From: DATGKD01 sp035294855 | GTDB taxonomy: Bacteria; Actinomycetota; Acidimicrobiia; Acidimicrobiales; UBA8190 | Direction of reading: 5' to 3' | Length of the DNA stretch: 24,871 bases | NCBI GenBank assembly: GCA_035294855.1 | Contig: DATGKD010000033.1 | Coordinates: 1-24,871, forward strand | Shown here: piece after piece, positions 1 through 6,755 of the stretch | How the letters are laid out: each line of letters begins with the position of its first letter | Numbering within the stretch: the stretch's first letter is position 1 | The notes under the pieces: generated by a model | What the model was told of the DNA's origin: nothing | What the model saw: only the letters and a program-made list of their open reading frames with translations | Databases searched by the model: none | Position numbers and translations under genes: made by a program

Positions 1-1
1 C

Positions 2-592
2 CAGAGCCTGCACACCAACGGCTACGACGAGGCCCTCGGCCTGCCCACGACCAAGGCCGCCAAGATCGCGCTGCGCACCCAGCAGATCGTGGGCCACGAG
101 TCGGGCGTGGCCGACACCGTCGACCCCCTCGCCGGTTCGTACTTCGTCGAGTCGCTGACCGACGCCGTGGAGCGCGGCGCATGGGAGTACCTCGAGCGCA
201 TCGACGCCATGGGCGGCGCAGTCGCCGCCATCGAAGCCGGCTTCATGCAGCACGAGATCGAGCTCGCCGCCTACGCCTACGCCAAGGCCGTCGACGACGG
301 GGAGAAGGTCGTCGTCGGCGTGAACCGCTTCACCGACGGCGACGTCGAGCCCACCGAGGTCTTCCCGATCGACCCCGCGCTCCAGGCTTCCCAGGTCGAG
401 CGCACCCGTCGGGTCCGCGCCGAGCGCGACCAGCCGGCCGTCGATGCCGCCCTGGCGGACGTGGCCGCCGCGGCGCGCGGCACCCAGAACCTGCTCGTCC
501 CGATGCGCGAGGCGCTGCGCTGCATGGCGACGCTGGGCGAGGTCTCCGACGTCTTGCGCCAGGAGTTCGGGGTCTACCAGCCCGACCGCTGA
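2..592 (+). CDS. Acyl-CoA mutase large subunit (methylmalonyl-CoA mutase family), C-terminal part
   Basis: The reading frame is open from the left edge, so the 5' end is missing and about 196 codons remain. The visible part contains LHTNGYDEALGLPT, then the TQQIVGHESGVADTVDPL block and GSYFVE, which are hallmarks of the substrate-binding TIM-barrel domain of methylmalonyl-CoA/isobutyryl-CoA mutases. The family performs adenosylcobalamin-dependent carbon-skeleton rearrangement of acyl-CoAs in the cytoplasm. The protein stops at VLRQEFGVYQPDR with no following B12-binding domain (no DxHxxG motif), so it is the type whose cobalamin-binding small subunit is a separate polypeptide, not seen here. 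Which acyl-CoA it uses cannot be decided from this fragment. The convergent carboxylase alpha subunit would fit a propionyl-CoA to methylmalonyl-CoA to succinyl-CoA route, but that link is inference. Confidence 0.93.
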   Translation, partial: QSLHTNGYDEALGLPTTKAAKIALRTQQIVGHESGVADTVDPLAGSYFVESLTDAVERGAWEYLERIDAMGGAVAAIEAGFMQHEIELAAYAYAKAVDDGEKVVVGVNRFTDGDVEPTEVFPIDPALQASQVERTRRVRAERDQPAVDAALADVAAAARGTQNLLVPMREALRCMATLGEVSDVLRQEFGVYQPDR

Positions 593-689
593 TACGAAGA
601 GTTCTCGGGACCTCGCGCGCCGCGCCGGGGTCGGTGAGGGAGCCCCCATCGGCTGCCGGGCCGGCCGGGCGCCCGTCTGGGTGAGCCGG

Positions 690-1886
690 TCAGGCGGCGC
701 GGGAGATCAGTTGCTCCCGGAGCCCCGCGTCGCTCGCGGCGTCGATCGCCGTCCAGGCCATGGAGAGGGCGCCGTCGAGCAGCGCCTGCTCGGCGGACGG
801 CCCCACGCACGCGGCGGCGAATTCCGCCTGGTGGTTGACGGCGCCGCGGGAGTCCAGCCCGATCATCGGGTGGATCGACGGCACGGCCAGCGAGACGTTC
901 GCCATGTCCGTCGATATCGTCGGAGCCGCCTTCCCCGCGTCGTCCTCGTCGTAGCGGCGGCCGAGCGCCTCGGCATTCCGCCGCCACGCCGTGAGGAGCG
1001 GCTGGTACGCCTCGAACTGGGAGTACGTGGGCGAGAGCGTGCGGATGTCGAGCGCCGCGCCGGTGGCCAGCGCTCCCGCTTCGAAGCACCGGTCGATGCG
1101 AGGCCGCAGCACGGCCAGGTCGTCGAGCGTCCGGGCGCGGGTCATGAACCGTCCCGTGGCTTCCTTGGGGACGATGTTCGCCGCCTCGCCTCCCTTCGTC
1201 ACGATGCCGTGCACCTGGTCGCCCGGGTTCAGGTGCTGCCGCAGCAACCCGATGGCGACCTGCGCGATCACCAGCGCGTCGGCAGCGTTCACGCCCTTCT
1301 CCGGTGACGCCGAGGCGTGGGCCTCGCGCCCGGTGAAACGAACCTCCAGATGGTCGACCGCCAGGCACGTCGCCTGCAGCCGGTCCTCCGGCCAGGGGTG
1401 GACCATCATCGCGGCGTGGGCGCCCGCGAACGCGCCGGCCTCCAGCATGAGGACCTTGCCGCCCCCGCCCTCCTCGGCGGGCGTGCCCAGCACGGTCAAC
1501 GACAACCCGATGTCGTCGGCGACCTGCGCCAGTCCGACGGCCGCGCCCACCGCCGACGCGGCGATCAGGTTGTGGCCGCACGCGTGGCCGACGTCCGGCA
1601 GGGCGTCGTACTCGGCACACACGACGAGCGAGAGCGGCCCGGACCCGACGCGCGCCGCCAATGCGGTGGGGAGCCCGGCGACACCCCGCTCGACCGTGAG
1701 GCCTGCCCGTTCGAGGGCGTCGCCCACCAGCTCGGCGGCCCTCACCTCACCGAAGCACAGCTCGGGATGCTCGTAGATCGCCCGTGACAGCCCGACGAGA
1801 TCGGCGCGGGCGCCTTCCACCGCCCGGCGCGCGGTCTTCTTCGCGCCTTCTGCGCCCTTCGGCGGGGACGGTGTGGTCGCCGTCAC
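690..1886 (-). CDS. M20 family amidohydrolase/dipeptidase (AbgB/PM20D2-like)
   Basis: A 398-residue zinc peptidase-like enzyme. Visible motifs are EYDALP (Asp94), GHACGHN (His101, His105), the catalytic-Glu loop GTPAEEGGGGK (Glu138/139) and MMVHP (His163), in the order and spacing of the M20D amidohydrolases such as AbgB and PM20D2. A lid/dimerisation domain lies between, and a late VNHQAEFA matches the NHxxEFA end motif. The family cleaves amide bonds of acyl-amino acids or beta-alanyl dipeptides; the substrate here is unknown. I chose the GTG at 1884-1886 because it overlaps the TGA of the upstream carboxylase gene (GTGA, 4 nt), giving translational coupling. Longer in-frame extensions run antisense-like through the carboxylase gene and look non-coding. 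No signal peptide is seen, so it is likely cytoplasmic. Why a peptidase is coupled to a carboxylase is not evident. Confidence 0.9.
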   Translation of the reverse strand: MTATTPSPPKGAEGAKKTARRAVEGARADLVGLSRAIYEHPELCFGEVRAAELVGDALERAGLTVERGVAGLPTALAARVGSGPLSLVVCAEYDALPDVGHACGHNLIAASAVGAAVGLAQVADDIGLSLTVLGTPAEEGGGGKVLMLEAGAFAGAHAAMMVHPWPEDRLQATCLAVDHLEVRFTGREAHASASPEKGVNAADALVIAQVAIGLLRQHLNPGDQVHGIVTKGGEAANIVPKEATGRFMTRARTLDDLAVLRPRIDRCFEAGALATGAALDIRTLSPTYSQFEAYQPLLTAWRRNAEALGRRYDEDDAGKAAPTISTDMANVSLAVPSIHPMIGLDSRGAVNHQAEFAAACVGPSAEQALLDGALSMAWTAIDAASDAGLREQLISRAA

Positions 1887-3661
1887 TCGATGACGGCGAC
1901 CACGTCGCCGGGGCCCACCGAGTCGCCCGCAGACACCTTGACCTCTTTCACGGTGCCGGCGCGCTCCGCGTTGATGGCGTTCTCCATCTTCATGGCCTCG
2001 AGCACGCAGACGGTCTGGCCTACCTCGATGGTGTCGCCCGGCGCGACGAGCACCTTGACGATCGTGCCCTGCATCGGCACCGACACGATCCCGGACCCGC
2101 TGCCGGTGGCCCCCACCCGCGGCTTCTGCCGGCGCGGCGCCCTGCCCCCGCTGGCCGCGGCGACCTCGGGGACCCACAGGCGCACGGCGTAGCGCCGGCC
2201 GTCGACCTCCGCGGTGACCTCGCGCATGACGCGCCGCTCGCCGTCATCGTCCACGGTCTCAGCCGAGGCGGCGCCCGCCCCCGGAGCGGGGGAGGGCGGG
2301 TGCATCACGGGCAGCTCGGACAGGTCGACGCGGTCCTCGACCCACCTCGTCGAGTGGGTGGCGCCCACGAAGTCGGGGTGCGCCAGGATCGCCACGTCGG
2401 CGGGGATGGTCGTGGAGACCCCGGCGATGTCGGTCTCGTCGAGCGCCCGGAGCATGCGGTGGCGCGCCGCCTCGCGGTCCGCGCCCCACACCACCAGCTT
2501 GGCGACCAGGTTGTCGTAGTACTGGCTGACGGTGTCGCCCCCCTCGTAGCCGCTGTCGAGCCGGACGCCCGGCCCGCCCGGCGCCCGGAACCGGGTGACC
2601 GTGCCGGGGGAGGGACTGAAGCGCCCGCCCGTCGGGTCCTCGGCGTTGATGCGCACCTCGATGGCGTGGCCGTCGCGGCGAACGTCGTCCTGCCCGAAGC
2701 CGAGCGGCTCGCCCGCGGCGACGCGCAGCTGCCACTCGACCAGGTCGAGGCCGGTGACCATCTCGGTCACGGGGTGTTCGACCTGCAGACGCGTGTTCAT
2801 CTCGAGGAAGTAGAACTCGCCGTCCTGGTAGAGGAACTCGACGGTCCCGGCGTTCACGTAGCCGCAGGCCTTGGCGACCGTGACGGCGGCTTCGCCCATG
2901 GCGCGGCGGACCTCGTCGGGAAAGGCAGGCGCCGGGCTCTCCTCGATGAGCTTCTGGTGGCGGCGCTGGCACGAGCAGTCGCGCTCGCCCAGCCAGAGCG
3001 TGGTGCCGTGGGTGTCGGCGAGGACCTGCATCTCGATGTGCCGCGGCCAGTCGAGGTACTTCTCCAGGTAGGTCTCCGAGCGGCCGAAGTACGCCTGGGC
3101 CTCGCGCTGGGCCGACTCGAGCGCCGCCGCGGCCTCGTCGGCGCCGGACACCACCTTCATGCCGCGTCCGCCGCCGCCGAAGGCGGCCTTGATGGCGACC
3201 GGCCAGCCGTAGGCGGCGCCGAAGTCCGCCACCTCGGCGGGGTCCGACACCGGCTCGGTCCTGCCCGGCACCCCCGACACGCCGGCGGCCTCGGCCGCCC
3301 GGCGGGAGCTGATCTTGTCGCCCATGACCTCGATGGCCTCGGGGGGAGGGCCGATGAAGGTGACCCCGTCCGCGGACACCGCCCGGGCGAAGTCGGCGTT
3401 CTCCGAGAAGAACCCGTAGCCGGGGTGCACGGCCTGCGCACCGCTGCGCTCCAACGCGTCCACGATGGCCGCGGTGTTCAGGTAGCTCTCGGCGGCGGCC
3501 TGCCCGCCGAGGGGATAGGCCTCGTCGGCCATGCGGACGTGGAGGGCGTCGCGGTCGAGCTCGGAGTACACCGCAACGGTGGCGATCCCCAGCTCGCGGC
3601 ACGTCCGGATGACGCGCACGGCGATCTCGCCGCGGTTGGCGATCAGGACCTTGTCGAACAC
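1883..3661 (-). CDS. accA3: Acetyl-/propionyl-CoA carboxylase alpha subunit (biotin carboxylase + BCCP)
   Basis: A 592-residue protein, the usual size of actinobacterial AccA-type alpha subunits. It opens with FDKVLIANRGEIAVR, the biotin carboxylase N-terminal motif. The ATP-grasp core follows with Lys158 and the glycine loop FGGGGRGMK (161-169), then EMNTRLQVEHPVTE. The C-terminus is a biotinyl domain with EAMKMEN, Lys558 being the biotin attachment site. The subunit carboxylates its own biotin using ATP and bicarbonate; a beta subunit, not in this window, would pass the carboxyl group to acetyl- or propionyl-CoA. The GTG at 3659-3661 is preceded by GGAGG at short spacing and starts exactly at the conserved N-terminus. 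It is divergent from birA, whose product should biotinylate it, and is coupled to the downstream M20 gene. The symbol follows the mycobacterial name by similarity; acyl-CoA preference is not determined. Confidence 0.95.
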   Translation of the reverse strand: MFDKVLIANRGEIAVRVIRTCRELGIATVAVYSELDRDALHVRMADEAYPLGGQAAAESYLNTAAIVDALERSGAQAVHPGYGFFSENADFARAVSADGVTFIGPPPEAIEVMGDKISSRRAAEAAGVSGVPGRTEPVSDPAEVADFGAAYGWPVAIKAAFGGGGRGMKVVSGADEAAAALESAQREAQAYFGRSETYLEKYLDWPRHIEMQVLADTHGTTLWLGERDCSCQRRHQKLIEESPAPAFPDEVRRAMGEAAVTVAKACGYVNAGTVEFLYQDGEFYFLEMNTRLQVEHPVTEMVTGLDLVEWQLRVAAGEPLGFGQDDVRRDGHAIEVRINAEDPTGGRFSPSPGTVTRFRAPGGPGVRLDSGYEGGDTVSQYYDNLVAKLVVWGADREAARHRMLRALDETDIAGVSTTIPADVAILAHPDFVGATHSTRWVEDRVDLSELPVMHPPSPAPGAGAASAETVDDDGERRVMREVTAEVDGRRYAVRLWVPEVAAASGGRAPRRQKPRVGATGSGSGIVSVPMQGTIVKVLVAPGDTIEVGQTVCVLEAMKMENAINAERAGTVKEVKVSAGDSVGPGDVVAVIE

Positions 3662-3756
3662 GCCCTCCGCGCCTGCCTTTCCGGGTGCGAGGTCAACGCG
3701 CCCCGCAGACCAGTGCCGTGGCTGCGCGGAGCGGGCCACAACACTGGCACGCCCCG

Positions 3757-3762
3757 TAGGGT
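3757..3762 (+). promoter_or_regulatory. Putative -10 box (TAGGGT) for leaderless birA
   Basis: TAGGGT fits the actinobacterial TANNNT -10 consensus and ends 7 nt before the A of the birA ATG at 3770. No Shine-Dalgarno sequence separates it from the start. This geometry is expected when transcription begins at or next to the start codon. No convincing -35 is seen. The same box recurs before other genes in this window. Confidence 0.5.
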
Positions 3763-3769
3763 AAGTGCC

Positions 3770-4711
3770 ATGCCGGACCAGCCCGAGTCCCTCGTGGCTG
3801 GGGCGTTCACGGTGCGCCGGTTCGACGAGATCGACTCGACCCAGCGCTACGTCGTCGACGAAGCGCGTCGAGGCGCTCCCGCCGGTCTCGTGGCGGTGGC
3901 CGGCCACCAGTCCGCAGGGCGTGGCCGGCTCGGTCGGCGGTGGGAGGCACCCGCGGGATCGAACCTCCTCATGTCGGTGCTGCTGCGGCCCGCACTCGCC
4001 CTCGGCGAGCTGCATCTCTGCACGGTGGCGGTGGCGCTCGCCGCCGCCGACGCCTGCGCCTCCGCCGCGGGACTCGACGCGCAGCTCAAGTGGCCGAACG
4101 ACCTCGTCGTGGGCGACCGCAAGCTGGCCGGCATCCTGGCCGAGGCCGCGGCGGGGTCGTCGCCGGGTGCGTCCGTCGAGGCGGTCGTGGTCGGCCTGGG
4201 ACTGAACGTCGGCTGGCCGGCGCCGACTACCCGGGAGGAGACGGCTCGGGAGCCCGATCCGCACCCCGACGAACCGGATCCCGACGAACCGGATGCCGAC
4301 GAGCCGAATCCCGACGAGCCGAATCCCGACGAGCCGAATCCCGACGAGCCGAATCCCGACGAGACAGACCCCGCGGTCATCGCCGCGCTCGCCACGTCGG
4401 TGTGGCGCGAGACGGGAACACAGCTCGAGCTGGGGAGGATGCTCGAAGCCGTTCTCGTCCATCTCGCGCCGCGGCTGGTGCAACTGGACGATGCCCGCGG
4501 GCGGCGCACGATGTCCGACGAGTACGCCGGGCGCTGCGCCACGCTGGGGCGACGCGTGCGGGTGTCGACGGCGACCTCCACCGTGACGGGGACCGCGACC
4601 GGTGTGTCCGCCGAGGGACACCTCGTCGTCGACCGCGACGGCACCACCACCACATTCGCCGCCGGCGACGTGGTGCACCTGCGCCTCGCGCACGACGAAG
4701 GGGCGCCCTGA
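3770..4711 (+). CDS. birA: Biotin--[acetyl-CoA-carboxylase] ligase (monofunctional BirA) with pentapeptide-repeat loop
   Basis: A 313-residue class I biotin protein ligase. It starts directly in the catalytic domain (FDEIDSTQ), so it lacks the N-terminal helix-turn-helix of repressor-type BirA. Visible motifs are the biotinyl-5'-AMP loop AGRGRLGRRW (49-58), KWPNDLVV (107-114), the following KLAGIL, and GLGLNVGW (142-149). A C-terminal SH3-like domain fits the region GRRVRVST to GDVVHLRLAH. It makes biotinyl-AMP and attaches biotin to the carrier lysine of the adjacent carboxylase. Odd feature: residues 166-200 are seven tandem pentapeptides of the type PDEPN, in the segment between GLGLNVGW and ATSVW that is normally short. 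This should be a surface loop, so activity may survive. The ATG at 3770 follows a TAGGGT box. The long upstream extension of this frame lies antisense to the carboxylase and is not used. Confidence 0.95.
   Translation: MPDQPESLVAGAFTVRRFDEIDSTQRYVVDEARRGAPAGLVAVAGHQSAGRGRLGRRWEAPAGSNLLMSVLLRPALALGELHLCTVAVALAAADACASAAGLDAQLKWPNDLVVGDRKLAGILAEAAAGSSPGASVEAVVVGLGLNVGWPAPTTREETAREPDPHPDEPDPDEPDADEPNPDEPNPDEPNPDEPNPDETDPAVIAALATSVWRETGTQLELGRMLEAVLVHLAPRLVQLDDARGRRTMSDEYAGRCATLGRRVRVSTATSTVTGTATGVSAEGHLVVDRDGTTTTFAAGDVVHLRLAHDEGAP
4265..4369 (+). repeat. 15-bp tandem repeat, 7 units, in frame inside birA
   Basis: Seven consecutive 15-bp units begin at 4265, 4280, 4295, 4310, 4325, 4340 and 4355. 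Units 4 to 6 are identical (CCCGACGAGCCGAAT). Units 1 and 2 end in GAACCGGAT, unit 3 begins GCC, and unit 7 diverges to GAGACAGAC. They encode PDEPD, PDEPD, ADEPN, PDEPN three times, and PDETD. The identical central units suggest recent slippage or unequal exchange; the 15-bp period preserves the reading frame. Confidence 0.97.
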
Positions 4712-4729
4712 AAGGCGGGCTCTGAACGA

Positions 4730-4749
4730 CGGCCCCTCGCCCGGGGCCG
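4730..4749 (+). terminator. Putative GC hairpin between birA and the sugar gene run
   Basis: CGGCCCC (4730-4736) pairs with GGGGCCG (4743-4749) around a 6-nt loop, 19 nt after the birA stop. There is no U-tract, as is common for actinobacterial hairpins. It lies just upstream of the proposed rmlB promoter, so it could end birA transcription, but in such GC-rich DNA short stems also arise by chance. Confidence 0.4.
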
Positions 4750-4763
4750 GGAAGGGCGCCGTC

Positions 4764-4769
4764 TACGAT
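4764..4769 (+). promoter_or_regulatory. Putative -10 box (TACGAT) for leaderless rmlB-like gene
   Basis: TACGAT matches TANNNT and is followed by 8 nt before the ATG at 4778. No ribosome-binding site is visible in those 8 nt. It would be the main promoter of the sugar-nucleotide run from 4778 onward. Confidence 0.5.
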
Positions 4770-4777
4770 GGCCCGCC

Positions 4778-5794
4778 ATGAACCTCCTCGTCACCGGGGG
4801 CGCCGGGTTCATCGGGTCCAACTTCGTCCGTTACTGGGTCGACGAGCACCCCGATGACGCGGTGGTGGTCTACGACGCGCTCACCTACGCCGGGGACCGC
4901 CGTTCGCTCGAGGCGGTCGAGGCGCGGACGACGTTCGTGCATGGAGACGTGTGCGACCTCGAGCTGGCGTCGGAGACCCTCGGCCGGCACCGCATCGACA
5001 CCGTGGTGCACTTCGCGGCGGAGTCCCACAACAGCCTGGCTGTGCTCGACCCGGGCCTGTTCTTCCGCACCAACGTCGTGGGGACCCAGACGATGCTCGA
5101 GGCCTGCCGGCGGGCGGAGGTGCCCCGCTTCCACCACATCTCGACGTGCGAGGTCTACGGCGACCTGCCCCTCGACTCCGACGACGCCTTCACCGAGGAG
5201 CACCCCTACCGGCCGCGTACCCCGTACAACGCGTCCAAGGCGGGAGCCGACCACGCCGTGCGCGCCTATGTCGAGACCTATGGGCTGCCGGCCACACTCA
5301 CCAACTGCTCCAACAACTACGGCCCCTACCAATTCCCTGAGAAAGTGATCCCCCTGTTCACGGCGAACGCACTGGACGACCGTCCCCTGCCGCTGTACGC
5401 GTCCACCCAGAACCGACGTGAGTGGCTGCATGTCATCGACCACTGCCGGGCCATCGACGTGGTGCTCGAGCGCGGCCGCATCGGCGAGACGTACCACGTG
5501 GGCAGCGGCGTCGAGGCGAGCATCGAGGAGATCGCCGACGCCGTGCTGTCCACGCTCGGCAAGCCGGCGTCGCTCAAGACGATCGTCGACGACCGGCCGG
5601 GCCACGACCGCCGGTACCTCCTCGACTGCACGAAGATCACGAAGGAGCTCGGCTGGGCCCCCACCATCGGGTTCGAGGAAGGACTGGCCGAGACGGTCCG
5701 GTGGTACGCGGCGAACCGCGGGTGGTGGGAGCCGCTGCGCGACAGGGCGCCGGTGGTCGAGACGTCCTGGGGCGGCGCGCCCGCCGCCCGGTAG
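4778..5794 (+). CDS. RmlB-like dTDP-glucose 4,6-dehydratase with altered catalytic motif
   Basis: A 338-residue extended short-chain dehydrogenase: NAD-binding TGGAGFIGSNF at the N-terminus, LTYAGD, Tyr150xxxLys154 (YNASK), then NCSNNYGPYQFPEKVIPL, which is typical of RmlB. The family dehydrates dTDP-glucose to dTDP-4-keto-6-deoxyglucose, the entry to dTDP-rhamnose. Odd features: the canonical STDEVYG motif, whose Asp-Glu pair drives dehydration, reads STCEVYG here (Cys124-Glu125). The usual ESHVDRS reads ESHNSLA (82-88). The segment equivalent to YGKGDQIRDW reads YASTQNRREW. So Glu, Tyr and Lys are kept but the Asp is Cys and parts of the sugar-nucleotide pocket differ. It leads the run and is followed 37 nt later by an RmlD gene, which favours a dTDP-deoxysugar role. 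The exact substrate is uncertain, so I give no symbol. Confidence 0.85.
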   Translation: MNLLVTGGAGFIGSNFVRYWVDEHPDDAVVVYDALTYAGDRRSLEAVEARTTFVHGDVCDLELASETLGRHRIDTVVHFAAESHNSLAVLDPGLFFRTNVVGTQTMLEACRRAEVPRFHHISTCEVYGDLPLDSDDAFTEEHPYRPRTPYNASKAGADHAVRAYVETYGLPATLTNCSNNYGPYQFPEKVIPLFTANALDDRPLPLYASTQNRREWLHVIDHCRAIDVVLERGRIGETYHVGSGVEASIEEIADAVLSTLGKPASLKTIVDDRPGHDRRYLLDCTKITKELGWAPTIGFEEGLAETVRWYAANRGWWEPLRDRAPVVETSWGGAPAAR

Positions 5795-5831
5795 CTCTGC
5801 GCCCCCCGATGGGTCAGCAGGCGGTTCGGCG

Positions 5832-6755
5832 GTGAGCCGGCGGGTCCTCGTCACCGGAGCAGGTGGCCAGCTGGGACGGGACGTCGTCGACGCGTTCGCC
5901 GGCCGCGTGCCGGTGGGGGGCCTGACCGACGACCGCTCCACCGGACACCTCGGGGCGCGCCCGGCGTGCGACGTCGTCGGCGCGGACCACGGGCAGCTGG
6001 ACGTGGCCGACCGCGACGCCGTGCTCGGCGCGGTCCACGCGCTGCGGCCCGACGCCATCGTGCACGCCGCCGCATGGACGGCCGTCGACGCGTGCGAGGG
6101 CGACCCCGATCGGGCGTTCGCGGTGAACGCCCTGGGCACGCGCCACGTCGCCGAGGCGGCTCGCCTGGCCGGTGCGCACCTCGTGTACGTGTCGACCGAC
6201 TACGTCTTCGACGGGACCTCGCCGCGGCCCTACCGGGAGTGGGACGAGCCCCGCCCGGTGTCGGTGTACGGCCGCAGCAAGCTCGCCGGCGAACGCGAGC
6301 TCGGTCCGGATGCCACGGTGGTGCGCACGTCCTGGGTGTGCGGTGCGCACGGCGCCAACATGGTGAAGACGGTGCTCCGCCTGGCCGCCGGGCAGGGACC
6401 GCTGCACTTCGTCGACGACCAGCGCGGGTCGCCGACGTTCACCGCCGACCTCGCAGGCGTCGTGGCGCGCTTCGCGCTCGACCGGCGACCGGGGACGTTC
6501 CACGTGACGAACCAAGGCGTCACGTCGTGGTTCGGGTTCGCTCGTGCGGTGGTGGAGGATTCCGGCGGCGACCCGGACCGCGTCGAGGCGATCCGGACCG
6601 TGGACCTCGATCCCCCTCGTCCGGCGCCCCGGCCCGCGAACTCGGTGCTCGACAACGCCGCGCTGCGGCTGTCCGGGCACCCGCTCTTGCCGGACTGGCG
6701 CGACGCGCTCCGCCGGTTGCTGGCCGAGGTGGCGGTGGCCGGGAGGGCGGGGTGA
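5832..6755 (+). CDS. rmlD: dTDP-4-dehydrorhamnose reductase
   Basis: A 307-residue RmlD-type reductase. It shows the Rossmann motif TGAGGQLGRDV close to the N-terminus, HAAAWTAVDACE, VSTDYVFDG, the catalytic YGRSK and VVRTSWV, all characteristic of the family. It reduces dTDP-4-keto-L-rhamnose to dTDP-L-rhamnose with NAD(P)H. The GTG at 5832 places the Rossmann motif at the expected position; the ribosome-binding site (AGGCGG a little upstream) is weak. The stop overlaps the start of the next gene (GTGA). No RmlA or RmlC is seen in the window, so the full rhamnose pathway needs genes elsewhere. In M. tuberculosis, rmlD (Rv3266c) also sits beside wbbL and manB, as here. Confidence 0.92.
   Translation: MSRRVLVTGAGGQLGRDVVDAFAGRVPVGGLTDDRSTGHLGARPACDVVGADHGQLDVADRDAVLGAVHALRPDAIVHAAAWTAVDACEGDPDRAFAVNALGTRHVAEAARLAGAHLVYVSTDYVFDGTSPRPYREWDEPRPVSVYGRSKLAGERELGPDATVVRTSWVCGAHGANMVKTVLRLAAGQGPLHFVDDQRGSPTFTADLAGVVARFALDRRPGTFHVTNQGVTSWFGFARAVVEDSGGDPDRVEAIRTVDLDPPRPAPRPANSVLDNAALRLSGHPLLPDWRDALRRLLAEVAVAGRAG

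Noticed and set aside
650..680. GC-rich inverted sequence between the convergent mutase and M20 genes as a terminator
   Set aside because: Only the core GGCCGGCC is truly palindromic. Longer pairing fails, and such strings are common in this composition.
444..1307. Open frame of 287 codons on the plus strand
   Set aside because: It overlaps the mutase 3' end and is antisense to the M20 gene. The Arg/Ala-rich product is typical of GC-rich shadow frames.
1784..3769. Long plus-strand open frame continuing upstream of the birA start
   Set aside because: It is antisense to the well-supported carboxylase gene and its product is His/Arg/Gly-rich with no motif. The biotin ligase domain begins at the ATG at 3770.
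4265..4369. Tandem repeat considered as a CRISPR-like array
   Set aside because: Units are directly adjacent with no spacers and are in frame within birA, so it is a coding minisatellite.
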